Shown piece by piece: positions 57,418-64,000 of a DNA stretch of 64,000 nucleotides (its first letter is position 1; each line of letters opens with the position of its first letter). Source of the DNA: Colletes latitarsis (taxonomy: Eukaryota; Arthropoda; Insecta; Hymenoptera; Colletidae). The notes beneath the pieces are model-generated. The model searched no databases. It was not told the DNA's origin and was given only the letters and a program-made list of their open reading frames with translations. The stretch lies in assembly GCF_051014445.1 (NCBI RefSeq), contig NW_027488369.1, forward strand, positions 18,680,001 to 18,744,000. Direction: 5' to 3'. Made by a program: the position numbers and the translations under genes.

Positions 57418-60400
57418 ACCTAACATGAATTATTCTCTAAAATATTGATCGAAACCAGGTTTAATTGACTGTTTCAGTGTTGTACTTCATTATTACGTGA
57501 TGCAATCCAGAAAAAGCCCAGGATCTAGCCATCAAGTATGAGAAATATGCGAAAGAATGAGCCTGATGGGAGCAAATCCCTGACCTAACCTAGACCTAAC
57601 ATGAATTATTCTCTAAAATATTGATCGAAACCAGGTTTACTTGACTGCTTCAGTGTGGTCCCACATTACTACGTGATCCAAACCAGAAAAAACCCGGGTT
57701 CCGTTCAACAAGTATGTGAAGAATGCGAAAGTATGAGCCTGATGAGGACAAATCGTAGACCTAACCCAGACCTAACATGCGTTATTCTCTTAAATATTTA
57801 TCAAGACCAGGTTTAATTGAATGATTCAGTGTGGTACCATATTACTACGTGATCAAAACCAGAGAAAACCCAGGATCCGTTCAACAAGTATGTGAAGAAT
57901 GCGAAAGTATGAGTCTGATCAGTGAAAATCTCGGGCCTCACCTAGACCTAACTTGCGTTGTCCTCTAAAATATTGATGGAAACCAGGTTTCATTGACTGT
58001 TTCAGTGTGGTACTACATTACTACGTGATGCAATCCAGAAAAAGCCCAGGATCTAGCCATCAAGTATGAGAAATATGCGAAACAATGAGCCTGATGAGAG
58101 CAAATCCCAGACCTAACCTAGACCTACCATGCGTTATCCTCTAACATATTGAGCGAAACCAGGTTTAATGCACTGTTTCAGTGTGGTACCACACTATTTC
58201 GTGATCCAAACCAGAGAAAGCCCAGGATCTGTTCAAGAAGTATGTGAAAAACGCTAAATTGTGAGCCTGATGAGGGCAAATCTTAGACCTAACCCAGACC
58301 TAAGATGCGTTATCCTCTAAAATAATTATCCAGACCAGGTTTCATTGAATGTTTCAGTGTGGTACCACTTTACTCCGTGATCCAATCCAGAAATAGCCCA
58401 GGATCTAGCCATGAAGTATGAGAAATATGCGAAAGTAGGAGCCTGATGAGGGCAAATCCTAGACCTATCCCAGGCCTAACTTGCGTTGTCCTCTAAAATA
58501 TTGATCGAAACCAGGTTTACTTGACTGCTTCAGTGTGGTCCCACATTACTACGTGATCCAAACCAGAAAAAACCCAGGTTCCGTTCAACAAGTATGTGAA
58601 GAATGCGAAAGTTTGAGTCTGATGAGGGAAAATCCCAGGCCTACCCTAGACCTAACATGCGTTATCCTCTAAAATATTGATCGAAACCAGGTTTAGTCGA
58701 CAGTTTCAGTGTGGTCCCACATTACTACGTGATCCAAACCAGAAAAAACCCAGGATCCGTTCAACAAGTATGTGAAGAATGCGAAAGTATGAGTCCGATG
58801 AGGTCAAATCCCAGACCTATCCCAGACTTAACTTGCGTTATCCTCTAAAATATTGATCGAAACCAGGTTTAATCGACTGTTTCAGCGTGGTAGCACATTA
58901 CTACGTGATACAATCCAGAAACAGCCCAGGATCTAGCCATGAAGTATGAGAAATATGCGAAAGTATGAGCCTGATGAGGGCAAATCCTAGACCTAACCCA
59001 AACCTAACATGCGTTATCCTCTAAAATATTTATCAAGACCAGGTTTAATTGAATGTTTCAGTGTGGTACCACATTACTACGTGAACCAAACCAGAAAAAA
59101 CCCAGGATCCGTTCTAGAAGTATGTTAAAACTGCGACGTTATGACCCTGATGAGGGCAAATCCCAGGCCTAACCTAGACCTAACATGCGTTGTCCACTAA
59201 AATATTGATGGAAACCAGGTTTAATTGACTGTTTCAGTGTTGTACTTCATTACTACGTGATGCAATCTAGAAAAAGCCCAGGATCTAGCCATCAAGTATG
59301 AGAAATATGCGAAAGAATGAGCCTGTTGAGAGCAAATCCCAGACCTAACCTAGACCTAACATGAATTATTCTCTAAAATATTGATCGAAACCAGGTTTAA
59401 TTGACTGTTTCAGTGTTGTACTTCATTACTACGTGATGCAATCCAGAAAAAGCCCAGGATCTAGCCATCAAGTATGAGAAATATGCGAAAGAATGAGCCT
59501 GATGAGAGCAAATCCCTGACCTAACCTAGACCTAACATGAATTATTCTCTAAAATATTGATCGAAACCAGGTTTACTTGACTGCTTCAGTGTGGTCCCAC
59601 ATTACTACGTGATCCAAACCAGAAAAAACCCGGGTTCCGTTCAACAAGTATGTGAAGAATGCGAAAGTATGAGTCTGATGAGGGAAAATACCAGGCCTAA
59701 CCTAGACCTAACATGCGTTATCCTCAAAAATATTGACCGAAACCAGGTTTAATCGACTGTTTCAGTGTGGTACCACATTACTACGTGATCCAAACCAGAA
59801 AAAAACCCAGGACCTGTTCAACAAGTATTTGAAGTATGCGAAAGAATGTGTCTGATGAGGGCAAATCCCAGGCCTAAACTGGACCTAACATGCGTTGTCC
59901 TCTAAAATATTGATGGAAACCAGGTTTCATTGACTGTTTCAGTGTGGTACTACATTACTACGTGATGCAATCCAGAAAAAGCCCAGGATCTAGCCATCAA
60001 GTATGAGAAATAAGCGAAAGAATGAGCCTGATGAGAGCAAATCCCAGACCTAACCTTGACCTAACATGCGTTATCCTCTAAAATATTGAGCGAAACCAGG
60101 TTTAATGGACTGTTTCAGTGTGGTACCACATTACTTCGTGATCCAAACCAGAAAAAGCCAGGATCTGTTCAACAAGTATGTGAAAAACGCTAAACTGTGA
60201 GCCTGATGAGGGCAAATCGTAGACCTAACCCAGACCTAAGATGCGTTAACCTCTAAAATATTTATCCAGACGAGGTTTCATTGAATGTTTCCGTGTGGTA
60301 CCACTTTACTACGTGATGCAATCCAGAAAAAGCCCAGGATCTAGCCATGAAGTATGAGAAATATGCGAAAGTATGAGCCTGATGGGGGCAAATCCTAGCC

Positions 60401-63400
60401 CTAACCCAGACCTAACATGCGTTAGCCTCTAAAATATTTATCAAGACCTGGTTTAATTGATAGTTTCAGTGTGGTACCACATTACTACGTGATGCAATCC
60501 AGAAAAAGCCCAGGATCTAGCCATCAAATTTGAGAAATATGCGAAAGAGTGTGCCTGATGAGAGCAAATCCCAGACCTAACCTAGACCTAACATGAATTA
60601 TTCTCTAAAATATTGATCGAAACCAGGTTTAATTGACTGTTTCAGTGTGGTCCCACGTTACTACGTGATCCAAACCAGAAAAAACCCAGGTTCCGTTCAA
60701 CAAGTATGTGAAGAATGTGAAAGTATGAGTCTGATGAGTGAAAATCCCATGCCTAACCTAGACCTAACATGCGTTATCCTCAAAAATATTGAGCGAAACC
60801 AGGTTTAATGGACTGTTTCAGTGTGGTACCACACTACGTCGTGATCCAAACCAGAAAAAACCCAGGATCTGTTCAACAAGTATGTGAAAAACGCTAAACT
60901 GTGAGCCTGATGAGGGCAAATCTTAGACCTAACCCAGACCTAAGATGCGTTAACCTCTAAAATATTTATCCAGACGAGGTTTCATTGAATGTTTCCGTGT
61001 GGTACCACTTTACTACATGATGCAATCCAGAAAAAGCCCAGGATCTAGCCATGAAGTATGAGAAATATGCGAAAGTATGAGCCTGATAAGGGCAAATCCT
61101 AGCCCTAACCCAGACCTAACATGCGTTAGCCTCTAAAATATTTATCAAGACCTGGTTTAATTGAAAGTTTCAGTGTGGTACCACATTACTACGTGATGCA
61201 ATCCAGAAAAAGCCCAGGATCTAGCCATCATATTTGAGAAATATGCGAAAGAATGTGCCTGATGAGAGCAAATCCCAGACCTAACCTAGACCTAACATGA
61301 ATTATTCTCTAAAATATTGATCAAGACCAGGTGTAATTGATTGTTTCAGTGTGGTCCCACATTACTACGTGATCCAAACCAGAAAAAACCCAGGATCTGT
61401 TCAACATGTATGAGAAATATGCGAAAGAATGAGCCTGATGAGAGCAAATCCCAGACCTAACACAGACCTAACATGAATTATTCTCTAAAATATTGATCGA
61501 AACCAGGTTTAATTGACTGTTTCAGTGTGGTCCCTCATTACTACGTGATCCAAACCAGAAAAAACCCAGGATCCGTTCAACAAGTATGTGAAGAATGCGA
61601 AAGTATGAGTCTGATGAGGGCAAATCCTAGACCTATCCCAGACCTACCATGCGTTATCATCTAAAATATTGATCCAAACCAGGTTTAATGGACTGTTTCA
61701 GCGTGGTACCACACTACTACGTGATCCAAACCAGAAAAAACCCAGGATCTGTTCAACAAGTATGTGAAAAACGCGAAAGTATAAGCCTGATGAGGGCAAA
61801 TCCCAGACATATCCCAGACCAAACTTGCGTTGTCCTCTAAGATATTGATGGAAACCAGGTTTAATTGACTGTTTCAGTGTTGTACTTCATTCCTACGTGA
61901 TGCAATCCAGAAAAAGCCCAGGATCTAGCCATCAAGTATGAGAAATATGCGAAAGAATGAGCCTGATGAGAGCAAATCCCAGACCTAACCTAGACCTAAC
62001 ATGAATAATTCTCTAAAATATTTATCGAAACCAGGTTTAATTGACTGTTTCAGTGTGGTGCCACATTACTACGTGATCCAAACCAGAGAAAACCCAGGAT
62101 CCGTTCAACAAGTATGTGAAGAATGCGAAAGTATGAGTCCGATGAGTGAAAATCCCAGGCCTAACCTAGACCTAACATGCGTTATCCTCAAAAATATTGA
62201 TCGAAACCTGGTTTAATCGACTGTTTCAGTGTGGCACCACATTACTATGTGATCCAGACCAGAAAATAGCCCAGGATCTGTTCAACAAGTATGTGAAAAA
62301 CGCGAAAGTATGAGTCTGATGAGGTCAAATCCCAGACCTATCCCAGACTTAACTTGTGTTATCCTCTAAAATATTGATCGAAACCAGGTTTAATCGACTG
62401 TTTCAGCGTGGTACCACATTACTACGTGATACAATCCAGAAACAGCCCAGGATCTAGCCATGAAGGATGTGAAATATGCGAAAGTATGAGCCTGATGAGG
62501 GCAAATCCCAGACCTATCCCAGACTTAACTTGCGTTATCCTCTAAAATATTGATCGAAACCAGGTTTAATCGACTGTTTCAGCGTGGTACCAAATTACTA
62601 CGTGATCCCAACCAGAAAATAACCCAGGATCTGTTCAACGAGTATGTGAAGTGTGCGAAAGTATGAGTCTGATGAGGTCAAATCCCAGACCTATCCCAGA
62701 CCTAACTTGCGTTATCCTCTAAAATATTGATCGAAACCAGGTTTAATTGACCGTTTCCGTGTGGTACCACATTACTACGTGATCCAAACCAGAAAATACC
62801 CAGGATCAGTTCAACAAGTATGTGAAGAATGCGAAAGTATGAGCCTGATGAGGGCAAATCTCAGACCTATCTCAGACCTAACTTGCGTTATCCTCTAAAA
62901 TATTGATCGAAACCAGGTTTAATTGACCGTTTCAGTGTGGTACCACATTACAATGTGATCCAAACCAGAAAATAACCCAGGATCTGTTCAAGGAGTATGT
63001 GAAGTGTTGCGAAAGTATGAGTCTGATGAGGTCAAATCCGAGAACTATCCCAGACCTAACTTGCGTTATCCTCTAAAATATTGATCAAAACCAGGTTTAA
63101 TCGACTGTTTCAGTGTGGTACCACATTACTACGTGATCCAAACCAGAAAAAACCCAGGATCTAGCCATCAAGTATGAGAAATATGCGAAAGAATGAGCCT
63201 GATGAGAGCAAATCCCAGACCTAACCTAGACCTTACATGCGTTATCCTCTAAAATATTGAGCGAAACCAGGTTTAATGGACTGTTTCAGTGTGGTACCAC
63301 ATTACTTCGTGATCCAAACAAGAAAAAGCCAGGATCTGTTCTACAAGTATGTGAAAAACGCTAAACTGTGAGCCTGATGAGGGCAAATCGTAGACCTAAC

Positions 63401-64000
63401 CCAGACCTAAGATGCGTTAACCTCTAAAATATTTATCCAGACGAGGTTTCATTGAATGTTTCCGTGTGGTACCACTTTACTACGTGATGCAATCCAGAAA
63501 AAGCCCAGGATCTAGCCATGAAGTATGAGAAATATGCGAAAGTATGAGCCTGATGAGGGCAAATCCTAGCCCTAACCCAGACCTATCATGCGTTAGCCTC
63601 TAAAATATTTATCAAGACCTGGTTTAATTGAAAGTTTCAGTGTGGTACCACATTACTACGTGATGCAATCCAGAAAAAGCCCAGGATCTAGCCATCAAGT
63701 TTGAGAAATATGCGAAAGAATGTGCCTGATGAGAGCAAATCCCAGACCTAACCTAGACCTAACATGAATTATTCTCTAAAATATTGATCGAAACCAGGTT
63801 TAATTGACTGTTTCAGTGTGGTCCCACGTTACTACGTGATCCAAACCAGAAAAAACCCAGGTTCCGTTCAACAAGTATGTGAAGAATGCGAAAGTATGAG
63901 TCTGATGAGTGAAAATCCCAGGCCGAACCTAGACCTAACATGCGTTATCCTCAAAAATATTGAGCGAAACCAGGTTTAATGGACTGTTTCAGTGTGGTAC

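Larger units (their letters stand above)
44929..64000. repeat. Satellite array, A-type monomers
   Basis: About 108 A-type monomers to the end of the window, with no B block and no further insertion. Multi-monomer periodicities are frequent: 5 monomers (about 46290 and 47170), 9 and 13 monomers (48330-53165), 6 and 12 monomers (54016-57417), and 4 monomers (60241 and 60945). A few single-base indels (for example near 59800, 60150 and 63007) shift the phase slightly. No gene is seen; recurrent 63-codon frames at 48449, 50033 and 52321 are repeat by-products. Confidence 0.9.

Noticed and set aside
1..64000. CRISPR array (regular repeats)
   Set aside because: The 176-bp units are contiguous and repeat-like over their full length. 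There are no short repeats with unique spacers and the retrotransposon is eukaryotic.

Overview
The window is almost entirely one tandem satellite with a 176-bp monomer. It is interrupted twice by the same family of R1-clade-like non-LTR retrotransposon (LINE): a 5'-truncated copy at 6282-6704 and an apparently full-length two-ORF copy at about 38930-44913. I see no host gene, rRNA, tRNA or CRISPR array. A 176-bp satellite running for tens of kb, R1-type ORFs, and CCTAA (TTAGG complement) motifs in the monomer point to an arthropod, probably an insect. The Ala/Arg-rich, GC-rich ORFs would fit Hymenoptera, but that is a guess. The location is most likely centromeric or pericentromeric heterochromatin.

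Layout: a B-type satellite block occupies 1 to about 2505. A-type monomers follow, with the truncated LINE at 6282-6704, up to about 14510. A second B block runs to about 17410, then A to about 20670, B to about 24150, and A to 38930. The full LINE lies on the minus strand and A-type satellite fills the rest to 64000. A and B differ at diagnostic positions: A has TTCAGTG, ATTGATCGAAACC and (A)6CCCAGG; B has TTCGGTG, ATTAATCGCAACC and AAAAGGCCAGG. The B-A-B-A pattern in the middle comes from a tandem segmental duplication of a unit of 35 monomers (6160 bp), whose second copy now holds 38 (6688 bp). Smaller multi-monomer duplications (4, 5, 6, 9, 12, 13 and 14 monomers) and a single-monomer triplication show continuing unequal exchange.

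The LINE reads right to left. A structured 5' UTR (44530-44913) leads to ORF1 (622 aa; coiled coil, proline-rich linker, RRM-like region, three zinc knuckles). ORF1 and ORF2 overlap as TAATG. ORF2 (1060 aa) has an APE-type endonuclease, reverse transcriptase and a C-terminal CCHC motif. A 516-bp hairpin-rich 3' UTR and a poly(A) tail (read as poly(T) on +) follow. Both ORFs are uninterrupted and the two LINE copies are about 98% identical in their shared 3' UTR, so the family is young.

Most interesting: (1) both LINE copies sit at the same position of the monomer, in the same orientation, in the telomere-like sequence CCAGACCTAACTT, with target-site duplications of about 14-15 bp, suggesting a satellite-targeting relative of telomere-specific R1-clade elements; (2) the LINE, coding regions included, is full of long perfect inverted repeats (up to 17 bp), including a 16-bp stem centred on the RT motif A codons.
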